Shown here: positions 24,660 through 32,878 of the stretch, piece after piece | How positions within the stretch are numbered: position 1 is the first letter of the stretch | Layout of the letters: each line of letters starts with the position of its first letter | Origin: an uncultured Phascolarctobacterium sp. | GTDB lineage: Bacteria > Bacillota > Negativicutes > Acidaminococcales > Acidaminococcaceae | NCBI GenBank assembly: GCA_947629685.1 | Contig: CANREP010000002.1 | Coordinates: 62,001-126,000 of the forward strand | DNA: 64,000 nt | Direction of reading: 5' to 3' | Made by a program: the position numbers and the translations under genes | The notes under the pieces: generated by a model | Told to the model about the DNA's origin: nothing | The model's database searches: none | Seen by the model: only the letters and a program-made list of their open reading frames with translations

Positions 24660-25904
24660 ATGGAAAGCATGATTAAAGATATCAATTTAGCCGTATCAGG
24701 TAAACAAAAAATCGCCTGGGTTAAAGAGTATATGCCGCTTTTAAATATTCTGAACGAAAAATACAGTAAAGAGCAGATTTTTAAAGGTATCAACATGGTT
24801 GTTACCATCCATCTGGAAGCAAAGACCGCTTATTTAGCGCAGGTATTGAAGAATGCCGGCGCTAATGTGGTTGTTACCGGCAGCAATCCTCTCTCTACTC
24901 AAGACGATGTTGCTGCGGCGCTGGTGGAAAGCGGAATCTCAGTATTTGCAACTCACGCCTGCACCGGCGAAGAATACGATACTTATCTGCGTAAAGCGCT
25001 GGAAATTGAACCTGATCTGATTATCGATGATGGCGGCGACCTGGTAAATATGCTGCATGGCGAAAGAAAAGACCTGATAGGTAAGCTTATCGGCGGCAGT
25101 GAAGAAACAACCACTGGTGTTCATCGTCTGAAAGCTCTTTCTAAAGCCGGACATTTAGCTTTTCCGATGATTGCGGTTAATGATGCTTACTGCAAATATC
25201 TTTTTGACAACCGTTATGGTACCGGACAGTCTTCCTGGGACGGTATCATGCGCACTACCAACTTGTCTGTTGCTGGTAAGACTGTTGTCGTAGCAGGTTA
25301 CGGCTGGTGCGGCAAAGGTGTCGCTATGCGTGCCAAAGGTATGGGCGCCAATGTCATCGTGACGGAAATTGACCCGATAAAAGGTATTGAAGCCGTTTTT
25401 GACGGTTTTAGAGTTATGCCTATGGCAGAAGCTGCTAAATATGGCGATATTTTTGTAACTGTAACTGGCTGCAAGGATGTTATTACCAAAGAACATATGC
25501 AGGTAATGAAAGACGGCGCCGTACTGTCTAATGCCGGTCATTTTGATGTAGAAGTTAATAAGCACCATCTGGAAGAACTTTCTGTTATCCCGCCCTATGA
25601 AGTGCGTAAGAATATTACGACTTATACCATGGCTGACGGTCGCAAACTCAATCTGCTGGGAGAGGGACGCCTTGTAAACCTTGCCTGCGGCGACGGTCAT
25701 CCTATCGAAGTCATGGATTTGTCTTTTGCCATGCAGTTTTTAGCAATGAAATATCTGCTGGAACATAAAGGCAGGATGGAAAATAAACTTTATGTGCTGC
25801 CGGAAGAACTCAATACTGAAGTTGCCGCGCTTAAACTGGAAGCTATGGGAGCAGGTATTGATAAGCTTACGCCGGAACAGCAGGCTTATCTGGAGCAGGA
25901 ATAA
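24660..25904 (+). CDS. ahcY: Adenosylhomocysteinase
   Basis: AhcY splits S-adenosylhomocysteine, the by-product of SAM-dependent methylation, to homocysteine and adenosine with bound NAD. The 414-residue protein has the N-terminal substrate domain with HLEAKTAYLAQVL and GSNPLSTQDDVAAAL, the NAD-binding loop VAGYGWCGKGVAMRAKGMG near residue 210 and a C-terminal NLACGDGHP motif. It is the shorter, Thermotoga/archaeal-like form. In some archaea such enzymes act on S-inosylhomocysteine after a MtaD-like deaminase; with mtaD two genes downstream that is possible here. AGGAGG lies about 11 bases before ATG 24660. Confidence 0.95.
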   Translation: MESMIKDINLAVSGKQKIAWVKEYMPLLNILNEKYSKEQIFKGINMVVTIHLEAKTAYLAQVLKNAGANVVVTGSNPLSTQDDVAAALVESGISVFATHACTGEEYDTYLRKALEIEPDLIIDDGGDLVNMLHGERKDLIGKLIGGSEETTTGVHRLKALSKAGHLAFPMIAVNDAYCKYLFDNRYGTGQSSWDGIMRTTNLSVAGKTVVVAGYGWCGKGVAMRAKGMGANVIVTEIDPIKGIEAVFDGFRVMPMAEAAKYGDIFVTVTGCKDVITKEHMQVMKDGAVLSNAGHFDVEVNKHHLEELSVIPPYEVRKNITTYTMADGRKLNLLGEGRLVNLACGDGHPIEVMDLSFAMQFLAMKYLLEHKGRMENKLYVLPEELNTEVAALKLEAMGAGIDKLTPEQQAYLEQE

Positions 25905-25906
25905 TC

Positions 25907-26584
25907 ATGTACAGCTTACAGGATAAGGATAAACTGGCTTGCAGTAAGATTGTTGCCACAGGTAAGCTGTTGACGGAAAAGCATCTGGTTGCCGGATCGT
26001 GGGGTAATATCAGCTGTAAAATAGGTGAGAGTATTTATGCTGTCACTCCCTCCGGTAAAGGATATACTTCGCTTACTGATGAAGATATCGTTATCATTGA
26101 CCAGCAGTGTGATACGGTTTGGGGAAGACATGTGCCTTCTTCTGAAAGTAAATTACATGTAGCTGTTTATTCAGCCTATCCTGAAGCGCAAGCAATAATC
26201 CATACTCACAGCATTTATGCCAGTGCCTTAGCGGCTATGCGTAAACCTATACCGCCTATTATTGAGGATATCGTGCAAATAATCGGCGGCAGCGTAAACT
26301 GCGCTGAATATGCATTACCTGGTACACAGCAGCTTGCTGCCAATGCCGTAAGTGCTTTAGCTGGACGTAAAGCCGTGCTTTTGGCTAACCACGGCGCAGT
26401 TTGCTGGGGCAAATCTCTGGAAGATGCGCTTATCGTAGCAGAAGTACTGGAAAAAGCTGCTCAGATCGCTGTAATCTGTCAAAGCTGCGGAGGAGCAGTG
26501 GAGCTGCCCGCAGATGATGTCGCTGTAATGCACGAATTTTATAATAAGCATTATTCCAAACGCCAGATGGGAGAAGAAGGATGA
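25907..26584 (+). CDS. Class II aldolase, candidate 5-deoxyribulose/methylthioribulose-1-phosphate aldolase
   Basis: This 225-residue protein belongs to the class II aldolase/adducin family that includes L-fuculose-phosphate aldolase. Metal ligands are visible as H99 and H101 (IIHTHS) and H162 (LLANHGAV), with Glu80 (SSESKLH) in the catalytic position and SWGNIS near residue 31 for phosphate binding. Members in MTA salvage operons split methylthioribulose-1-phosphate or 5-deoxyribulose-1-phosphate to DHAP and an aldehyde (the DHAP shunt); a dehydratase role (MtnB) is the alternative. The absence of downstream mtnC/mtnD-type genes and the company of mtnP-mtnA-mtaD favour the aldolase. It overlaps mtaD by 4 bases (ATGA). 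Confidence 0.82.
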   Translation: MYSLQDKDKLACSKIVATGKLLTEKHLVAGSWGNISCKIGESIYAVTPSGKGYTSLTDEDIVIIDQQCDTVWGRHVPSSESKLHVAVYSAYPEAQAIIHTHSIYASALAAMRKPIPPIIEDIVQIIGGSVNCAEYALPGTQQLAANAVSALAGRKAVLLANHGAVCWGKSLEDALIVAEVLEKAAQIAVICQSCGGAVELPADDVAVMHEFYNKHYSKRQMGEEG

Positions 26585-27861
26585 GCAAATTATTACTGAA
26601 AAATATTGAGCTGCTCAGCACTCCGAATGGAGAAACAAACTTTATCGCTGTTGAAAATGACAGGATAACTTATGTGGGTTCAGAACTGCCAGAAAACTTT
26701 GCAGCTGACGAAGTCGTTGACGGTAAAGGAATGCTGGGTACTGCAGGCATGGTAAATACACATGGACACGTTTCCATGACATTACTGCGCAGCTATGCAG
26801 ATGATATGGCCTTGATGGATTGGCTGGAAAATAAGATTTGGCCTATTGAAGCAAAGATGAATGCCAAGGATATTTATTGGGGCGCCATGCTTGGCATTGC
26901 TGAAATGCTGAAGAGCGGCACTACCTGTTTTGCCGATATGTACTGCTTTATGGACGATGTGGCGCGTGCTGTTGCCGAAACAGGCATCCGTGCCAATTTA
27001 TCCCGAGGCATGATCGGGGTAGCGCCGGATAAGGATGACAAGCTGGCAGAAAATACCAAATTAGTCAAGGATTGGCAGGGATACGATAATGGACGTATTC
27101 GTATTACCTATGGTCCTCATGCTCCGTACACTTGCCCGGTTGAGTATCTGAAGCAAGTCATAGCTGCGGCTAAGGAAAATGATGCTGAAATCCAAATGCA
27201 TCTTTGCGAAACTAAGGGAGAAGTCCAAAACTGTCTTCAAGAACACGGAATGACGCCTATCCAGCTCATGGATCAGTTAGGCATGTTTGAGGTAGGGACT
27301 ATTGCTGCTCATTGCGTGTATTTAACCGAAGAAGATATGGATATTATGGCAGCAAAACATGTGCGTGTTGCACATAACCCTCAAAGCAATCTGAAATTGG
27401 CAAGCGGTATAGCTCCTGTTGCTCGAATGTTGGAAAAAGGCATCTGCGTTGGCCTTGGTACAGACGGCGCTTCCAGCAATAATAATCTGGACATGCTGGA
27501 AGAATGTCGTGCAGCAGCAATGCTGCATAAAACCACAACATTGAATCCGTTGGCAGTACCGGCAGCTCAAGCTTGGGAAATGGCTACAGTCAACGGCGCT
27601 GAAGTCCTCGGCTTTAAGGAGTTAGGTAAACTCTGTGCAGGACAAAAAGCTGATATCGTGTTATGGGATATGCATAAACCATACTGGTACCCAAGACATA
27701 ATAAGCTGTCTTTACTCGTGTATGCTGCCAACAGCAGCGATGTGGATACAGTTATCGTAAATGGCAAAATAGTCCTGAAACATGGTTGCATGACATTGTT
27801 TGACGAAGAGAAAATTTATGCGGAAGCTAATCTGCGTGCGCAGAAATTATTACGCAAATAA
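26581..27861 (+). CDS. mtaD: 5-methylthioadenosine/S-adenosylhomocysteine deaminase
   Basis: MtaD is an amidohydrolase that deaminates MTA, SAH and often 5'-deoxyadenosine to the inosine forms. The 426-residue protein has the metal motif NTHGHV near residue 59, QMHLCE with the third His and catalytic Glu, AAHC, and GLGTDGASSNN with the metal Asp, all typical of this family. It is the last gene of the salvage unit and overlaps the aldolase gene by four bases. Acting before MtnP, it would supply methylthioinosine, matching the Asn-type purine pocket of MtnP. A strong terminator follows. Confidence 0.94.
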   Translation: MSKLLLKNIELLSTPNGETNFIAVENDRITYVGSELPENFAADEVVDGKGMLGTAGMVNTHGHVSMTLLRSYADDMALMDWLENKIWPIEAKMNAKDIYWGAMLGIAEMLKSGTTCFADMYCFMDDVARAVAETGIRANLSRGMIGVAPDKDDKLAENTKLVKDWQGYDNGRIRITYGPHAPYTCPVEYLKQVIAAAKENDAEIQMHLCETKGEVQNCLQEHGMTPIQLMDQLGMFEVGTIAAHCVYLTEEDMDIMAAKHVRVAHNPQSNLKLASGIAPVARMLEKGICVGLGTDGASSNNNLDMLEECRAAAMLHKTTTLNPLAVPAAQAWEMATVNGAEVLGFKELGKLCAGQKADIVLWDMHKPYWYPRHNKLSLLVYAANSSDVDTVIVNGKIVLKHGCMTLFDEEKIYAEANLRAQKLLRK

Positions 27862-27886
27862 TTATCTGTTTGTAAAAGGATGTTTA

Positions 27887-27935
27887 AATTAACAGTTTAG
27901 CAGTATTTGAATGCTGTTAAACTGTTAATTTTTAC
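27887..27935 (+). terminator. Intrinsic terminator after mtaD
   Basis: AATTAACAGTTTA (27887-27899) pairs perfectly with TAAACTGTTAATT (27918-27930), with a further short GCA/TGC pairing inside; five T residues overlap and follow the right arm. Confidence 0.88.
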
Positions 27936-27983
27936 TCTTTTGTGAATTTATAACTTATATCTGGCAAAATGAGCCAAGTTAAG

Positions 27984-28012
27984 ATGACATTAAATAGATA
28001 TTAGGCTATAAT
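27984..28012 (+). promoter_or_regulatory. Promoter for pduL and the secreted paralogs
   Basis: ATGACA at 27984-27989 (five of six) and TATAAT at 28007-28012, spacer 17, 33 bases before pduL. Confidence 0.8.
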
Positions 28013-28045
28013 TTACAGTAGAAAAATAAATCATGAGGTGATAAT

Positions 28046-28621
28046 ATGAAATTTCCGTTAGTATTAGGCGTATCTGCCCGCCATGCTCATCTGAGCCGTG
28101 AACATATGGATATTTTATTCGGGAAAGGCAGTGAACTGCATCCTAAAAAAGCTATCGGGCAACCGGGGCAATATGCTTCTGAGGAACAAATTAAACTGAT
28201 TACGCCTAAAGATGAAATGAAACTGCGTATCATTGGTCCTTTGCGTCCTGAAACACAAATAGAATTGTCTCTTACTGATGCCAGAAAATTGGGATTGCAG
28301 GCTCCTATCCGCAACAGCGGCAATATCAAAGGTTCTGCAGGCGGAAAGCTTGTAGGTCCTGCTGGAGAATTGGAGCTGCAGGAAGGCATTATTATTGCCG
28401 CACGTCATATTCATCTTTACCCAGAAACTGCTGCCAAATTTGGTCTTGAAGATGGCGATATCGTAGATTTGCAGATAGGCGGAGAACGTGCCTTAACGCT
28501 GAATAATGTACTGGTTCGTACTGGCGAAAAACATGCTGACGAAGTACATATCGATACTGACGAAGCTAATGCCTGCAACCTTGACAGCGGTGTCATGGTG
28601 GATGTCGTATTTAATAAATAA
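28046..28621 (+). CDS. pduL: Phosphate propanoyltransferase PduL
   Basis: PduL swaps CoA and phosphate on acetyl- or propionyl groups, linking acyl-CoA to acyl phosphate and so to ATP by a kinase. The 191-residue protein shows the two zinc-binding motifs of the family: SARHAHLS near residue 10 and ARHIHLYP near residue 123. It lacks the extra N-terminal targeting peptide of microcompartment versions and no shell genes are near, so it is probably a cytosolic phosphotransacylase for acetate or propionate fermentation. GAGGTG lies about 6 bases before ATG 28046. It is followed after a short gap by the secreted paralogs without a terminator. Confidence 0.93.
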   Translation: MKFPLVLGVSARHAHLSREHMDILFGKGSELHPKKAIGQPGQYASEEQIKLITPKDEMKLRIIGPLRPETQIELSLTDARKLGLQAPIRNSGNIKGSAGGKLVGPAGELELQEGIIIAARHIHLYPETAAKFGLEDGDIVDLQIGGERALTLNNVLVRTGEKHADEVHIDTDEANACNLDSGVMVDVVFNK

Positions 28622-28644
28622 TTTTGTCATTACCTGGAGAAAGA

Positions 28645-29952
28645 GTGTTTGCTATGATAAAATCTGCCGCTTTGGCTCTGATTTTGCTGCCTTTAGGGGT
28701 TTTTCCTGCTTATGCGTATACAGATCGCAATGCTGGTTATAGTATTTCTGACCATAATCCAGAAGCTATTATCCGCAGCAGTAATGTGTATGCTTTTACT
28801 GATAAAAATCTAAATAATATTGCTGTGCATACCTATTCTGCCGCAGAAGTAGAAACTCTGACAGGCATAAAATTTTCTACAGAGATCTTTCAGCAAGAGT
28901 ATGAAAAACTGGCCTTATTGCAAAGATCGCAGTTAAGCCTGAAGACCTTGCCCATACCTTTATTAGATCTTACAAAATATCAAAAAGATGAACAGAAAAT
29001 CTTTTTTGGAGGCAATACGGAAGACAGAGAAGCTGATATAAGGATTGACAAATTCAATAAACTCCATGCTGTGACTTTCTGCTATCCTGCTGATAAGGAA
29101 AATACTGCTGCCTATGTTTCATTTGTTTCTGATAACGACCGGCTCTATATTATAACCTTTTCAGCCAATGATATGGTACCGACGACACTTGATAACGAAA
29201 ACAGTGCAGCGATTAAAAATGCTGTATGGCAGCAGTATTTGCACTCTGTAAAAACTTTTAAAACCAGCAAACCACAAATATCTGCTGATAAAAGCCTGCA
29301 ATATTATGATGCGGTAAACAAGCGTAATGTTGCTTTACCAGCCGACTGGGTCTATATTCAGACTAATTTTAAAGACCAATATAATCAAGGCTGCCTCACA
29401 GCGTCGTTACCTTTAGGCACTATGCGTGCTTTAACAAAAATTATCAAGCAGGAGTTTAAAATAAATTCCTTTGATGATGTTAAACAAGGTACGGACAATA
29501 TCATTTCTAAAGAGGTGGCAATATTTGCTGATACAGATATTTTGAGACAGCAGAAGCAGACAGGCCAGCAAATTGCTGCTGCCCTTGGAGAAACATTGAT
29601 TACGGCTTCCTTAAAAGTAAAAGATGATTCATGGCAAGATTTATTCGCCCAACCAGATGCTTCTCAAATGGAATTTACCTCTCTTCTGGAATATTCCTTG
29701 CAGCGCTTACAGAATTTGAATGATGAATATTTTACTTTAAATAATTATGAGTATTCTGTGGATTTTGATAGCCAAAAAGCGTGCATGTCAATAAATAGTA
29801 ATATTGCTTTATACAAAGAGTATCTGTTTGATACCTTAGCGCAAGTTTATTGCACACCTAAACAGAAAATAAACTGTTTACTGTATCTTAAAAGGCAAGA
29901 TGAACTGCAGCAGTTAAATATAGCCAATATACAAACAGACTGGCAATTTTAA
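28645..29952 (+). CDS. Secreted protein of unknown function, paralog 1
   Basis: I do not recognise the family. The protein of about 435 residues starts with a signal peptide (IKSAALALILLPLGVFPAYA, cleavage after AYA), then has YTDRNAGYSIS and, in the middle, LPADWVYIQTNFKDQYN. Both patterns recur in the next protein, so the two are diverged tandem paralogs. No catalytic motif, membrane helix or lipobox is seen after the signal peptide. The start may be GTG 28645 (4-5 bases after GGAGA) or ATG 28654; the signal peptide fits either. Base composition is more AT-rich than the flanking housekeeping genes. Export to the envelope or outside is inferred. Confidence 0.75.
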   Translation: MFAMIKSAALALILLPLGVFPAYAYTDRNAGYSISDHNPEAIIRSSNVYAFTDKNLNNIAVHTYSAAEVETLTGIKFSTEIFQQEYEKLALLQRSQLSLKTLPIPLLDLTKYQKDEQKIFFGGNTEDREADIRIDKFNKLHAVTFCYPADKENTAAYVSFVSDNDRLYIITFSANDMVPTTLDNENSAAIKNAVWQQYLHSVKTFKTSKPQISADKSLQYYDAVNKRNVALPADWVYIQTNFKDQYNQGCLTASLPLGTMRALTKIIKQEFKINSFDDVKQGTDNIISKEVAIFADTDILRQQKQTGQQIAAALGETLITASLKVKDDSWQDLFAQPDASQMEFTSLLEYSLQRLQNLNDEYFTLNNYEYSVDFDSQKACMSINSNIALYKEYLFDTLAQVYCTPKQKINCLLYLKRQDELQQLNIANIQTDWQF

Positions 29953-29996
29953 TTATGGGAAAATAGAATCCTATCCTTGAACAATAGGTGGTAAAT

Positions 29997-31676
29997 ATGA
30001 AAAGAAAACTTACTAAAATCTTACTTACCAGTTTTTTCTGCAGCGTGGCTGTCGCAGCTAATGCCTTTGATTACGTCAGTAGGGAAGCAGGATTTTCCGT
30101 TACTATTCCTGAGCAGAACATTATGGTGGTAGGCGAGAATATATTTGCAGCCGAGAACAGGACTTTTGACACTGATAAACAGGTTGTCAAAACTAACGGC
30201 ATACATATCGTTACCTGTCTTACTGCTGATCAGCTGCAACGAAATTTTGGTAAAAATTTTACTACCGATGTTTTTAATTCGGATTTAAACAATATACAAA
30301 AAGATAGCAAAGTAAGGCAAGATGTATTGACAGAAGACGATTATAAATATTTACTGCAATCGGCAACTGGCGCTTATGTCAACTGCAGCAGTCGAAGTGA
30401 TGATTTCAGCGAATTAGCCAAATTAAATGAGCAGCTGAGTAAAATTGCTGAAATAAATAAGATTATAGTTGAAAATATCAATGGCAATAAAGCTTTGAAA
30501 GTTGAAAGTAAGCTGAAAAATATCGGCTTTAGTTTAAAGCTCCCTGTACAACAATCTGAAATAATTTCACACTCAGAACAGGATAAAAAATTTACCCCTA
30601 TAACAGAGCAGGGGATGAAGTTAGATTTTGCTGCTGACGGATATTTGGTTATGCAGTTTGACAATCTTTACAGTATACAGGAAATTACTTATCTGCTTTC
30701 AGCAAATAATAATTTATATGCAGTTACCAGCCTATATCCGCAAATTGAAAATCTTCCTGAAATGGAGAAGCTGTATAAATTAGATTACAAGGGCTTTGTC
30801 AAACTAAACAAAACATTGGTGCAGAATTTAAAATTTACTGACACACAACAAAAAATTTTTTTGCAAATTGATGATAAGGTGGCAGGCCGTCAACTGTCTT
30901 TACCGCCTCAATGGCTGTATACTCAGACTGATTTGGCCAGTATGTATAATATGAAAGATAAAGGCGTTGAGCTTACTGCATATAATGCGCTGCCGGAAAC
31001 ATCGCTGCAAGCTGCCAATGAGACAATGCAAACGTTGGGATTAAGCTTTGATGCCGAAGAAAAGACCCTGAAAATGGATTTATCGCAGTTCACCATGCAC
31101 GATTTATTGAACTTTGTTGACGAAGGAGTCTTCATGATCAGCGGTAACCTAAATAGCTTGGCGCAGCTTAATCCTGATTTAATTTCCTATACAGAGGAAT
31201 ATAAAAATATGTTTAACATGCCTTATTTAACTAAGTTCATGTTTAATGAAACAATGGCGCATCTGCAGAATATTATAACCCCGGCCAAGGCTGCTGCGAT
31301 TGAAAAATACCTGAAAGCAGAAAATTTTGCTTATACTTTTGATATCAATCACTATAACGGACGTTTTACTTGTGATGCTGACCTTAAAGTACATTTTCCG
31401 GACATCTTTAAATTATTCCGAGATGAAGAACTTCTATTACGTACTAATACTGACTTTACGGCTACTAAAGAAGAGAATAGATTGTCCGCTGAAAGATTAG
31501 TTTCATCCATAATGAATGAGGATCTTATTCCGTTTGACTGCTATGTTAAAAATCAATTATATTTTAACAGAAGCCGTCATTTTAATAATTTGTTATACTT
31601 TACTAAAGGCAATAAGGAAACTGCCAATAAACAAATTTTGCAGCAGTTTGACCAGAGTGATTTATATATTTATTAA
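29997..31676 (+). CDS. Secreted protein of unknown function, paralog 2
   Basis: This 559-residue protein has a signal peptide (residues 1-22, ending ANA) and resembles the preceding gene product: DYVSREAGFSVTIPEQ after the signal and LPPQWLYTQTDLASMYN in the middle match the same places of paralog 1. It is longer by roughly 120 residues, mainly an insert after residue 110. No known catalytic motif is visible. AGGTGG lies 5 bases before ATG 29997; a GTG at 29988 is less likely. The two genes are 44 bases apart and a terminator follows this one. AT-rich composition and lack of a recognisable family suggest a lineage-specific envelope protein. Confidence 0.75.
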   Translation: MKRKLTKILLTSFFCSVAVAANAFDYVSREAGFSVTIPEQNIMVVGENIFAAENRTFDTDKQVVKTNGIHIVTCLTADQLQRNFGKNFTTDVFNSDLNNIQKDSKVRQDVLTEDDYKYLLQSATGAYVNCSSRSDDFSELAKLNEQLSKIAEINKIIVENINGNKALKVESKLKNIGFSLKLPVQQSEIISHSEQDKKFTPITEQGMKLDFAADGYLVMQFDNLYSIQEITYLLSANNNLYAVTSLYPQIENLPEMEKLYKLDYKGFVKLNKTLVQNLKFTDTQQKIFLQIDDKVAGRQLSLPPQWLYTQTDLASMYNMKDKGVELTAYNALPETSLQAANETMQTLGLSFDAEEKTLKMDLSQFTMHDLLNFVDEGVFMISGNLNSLAQLNPDLISYTEEYKNMFNMPYLTKFMFNETMAHLQNIITPAKAAAIEKYLKAENFAYTFDINHYNGRFTCDADLKVHFPDIFKLFRDEELLLRTNTDFTATKEENRLSAERLVSSIMNEDLIPFDCYVKNQLYFNRSRHFNNLLYFTKGNKETANKQILQQFDQSDLYIY

Positions 31677-31698
31677 TTCATACTATTATTATAAATGC

Positions 31699-31745
31699 TA
31701 AGAGGTTTGAGCATATTACTGCATAAACCTCTTATATTTTTGTTT
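31699..31745 (+). terminator. Intrinsic terminator after secreted paralog 2
   Basis: TAAGAGGTTT (31699-31708) pairs with AAACCTCTTA (31725-31734) across a 16-base loop; a T-rich run follows. Confidence 0.8.
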
Positions 31746-32069
31746 TTAGGAAAAAAGTAACGTCATATTTTCGTTGTAAGCCGTTTTTATATCAAGATGC
31801 TTATTCTGATATCAGTTAAAGAATAAAAACTGTTAAAACGAAAATAAAGCTGCAGAAATAGTAATGCCTGAAAATATCTCATATTATTTTATAAATAGAA
31901 AATAGAATTAGTAACGTAGTGGTTATATTTGCAGTCACAAGTAAAATATAAATTGTTCATTGCTGATTTTGTTTATCTATCAGAAATCTTCGGTTCCATA
32001 ACTATAAGATAATTTTACATAATATATATTATCGGACGTAATTTATTATCTATTATCCTAAACACCTGT
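31746..32069. other. AT-rich intergenic stretch with a large imperfect inverted repeat
   Basis: No gene is supported in this stretch between secreted paralog 2 and lexA. It contains a nested inverted repeat: TATTTTCGTT (31766-31775) with AACGAAAATA (31837-31846), and inside it GTTTTTAT (31783-31790) with ATAAAAAC (31823-31830), centred near 31806. The rest is AT-rich and I see nothing else in it. Confidence 0.6.
31766..31846. repeat. Nested inverted repeat (possible hairpin or cruciform)
   Basis: Outer arms of 10 bases and inner arms of 8 bases are both perfect, with gaps of 7 and 6 bases between them on the two sides, so the structure is nearly symmetric over 81 bases. No T run follows on either side, so it is not a simple terminator. 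Confidence 0.6.
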
Positions 32070-32098
32070 TTGACCATATACTCATTATTTGATATAAT
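32070..32098 (+). promoter_or_regulatory. Promoter of lexA
   Basis: TTGACC at 32070-32075 and TATAAT at 32093-32098, spacer 17, 38 bases before the lexA ATG. I looked for a Bacillus-type LexA box (GAAC-N4-GTTC) here and found none. Confidence 0.8.
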
Positions 32099-32136
32099 AT
32101 AAAAAATAAGACAATAACGATTGGAGGATTTGAATC

Positions 32137-32802
32137 ATGGGTCGACGCAAGGCTTTACCCCCTGATTTTGATGGTAATTATACAGAAGATATGTTATCTG
32201 AGCGTCAGAGAAAGATACTGGATTTCGTGCGTGATTTTATAAATGCTAAAGGATATCCTCCTGCAGTGCGTGAAATTGGTGCAGCTGTCGGTTTATCTTC
32301 CAGTGCCAGTGTTCATAATCATTTGAAGCGGCTGCAGGAATACGGCTTCCTGGTACGTGATGCAGCTAAACCGCGTGCTTTGGAATTGATGTCTGATAAC
32401 GATGCTTGGCGGAATAAAATTGTCGTACCTGTTCCGCTTGTCGGCAGAGTTACTGCCGGGCAGCCTATTTTGGCAGTTGAAAATATTGAAGAGACTTATC
32501 CTATTCCCCGTGATTTGATTGGCTGTGATGAGGATGTCTTCATGCTTTCTGTTACTGGAGACAGTATGATAAATGCCGGCATTCTTGACCATGATTATAT
32601 AATCGCCAGAAAACAGAATTTTGCTAATAATGGCGATATTGTCATCGCGCTGATCGATAATGAAACTACAACTGTCAAACGTTATTTTAGAGAATTACGT
32701 TCTGTAAGGTTACAGCCGGAAAATGATAAATATGAGCCTATTATTGGAACAGACAATATCCAGGTTTTAGGAAAGGTTATTTCTGTATTTAGAATGTTAT
32801 AA
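32137..32802 (+). CDS. lexA: LexA repressor
   Basis: LexA represses the SOS genes and cuts itself when RecA filaments form on damaged DNA. The 221-residue protein has a winged helix-turn-helix (residues 20-75, PPAVREIGAAVGLSSSASVHNHL), the cleavage site Ala107-Gly108 (VTAGQP), and the Ser143 (GDSMI) and Lys181 (TTVKRYF) catalytic pair. It has about 15 extra residues at the N-terminus compared with Bacillus LexA; GGAGG upstream of ATG 32137 supports this start. It is a single-gene unit with its own promoter and shares a bidirectional terminator with the convergent thioesterase gene. Confidence 0.96.
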   Translation: MGRRKALPPDFDGNYTEDMLSERQRKILDFVRDFINAKGYPPAVREIGAAVGLSSSASVHNHLKRLQEYGFLVRDAAKPRALELMSDNDAWRNKIVVPVPLVGRVTAGQPILAVENIEETYPIPRDLIGCDEDVFMLSVTGDSMINAGILDHDYIIARKQNFANNGDIVIALIDNETTTVKRYFRELRSVRLQPENDKYEPIIGTDNIQVLGKVISVFRML

Positions 32803-32842
32803 TGATGTTTAAATGACATCATAAAAACATTATAAAAACACC

Positions 32843-32877
32843 AAAACCCTGCTATTTAAATAATAGTAGGGTTTTTT
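32843..32877. terminator. Bidirectional terminator between lexA and the thioesterase gene
   Basis: AAAACCCTGCTATT (32843-32856) pairs with AATAGTAGGGTTTT (32861-32874, one G-U pair). The run of T after it serves lexA and the run of A before it serves the minus-strand operon, whose last stop lies at 32879. Confidence 0.88.
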
Positions 32878-32878
32878 A

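Noticed and set aside
28046-28621. Bacterial microcompartment for propanediol or ethanolamine use
   Set aside because: PduL is alone, has no targeting extension, and there are no shell protein genes in the window.
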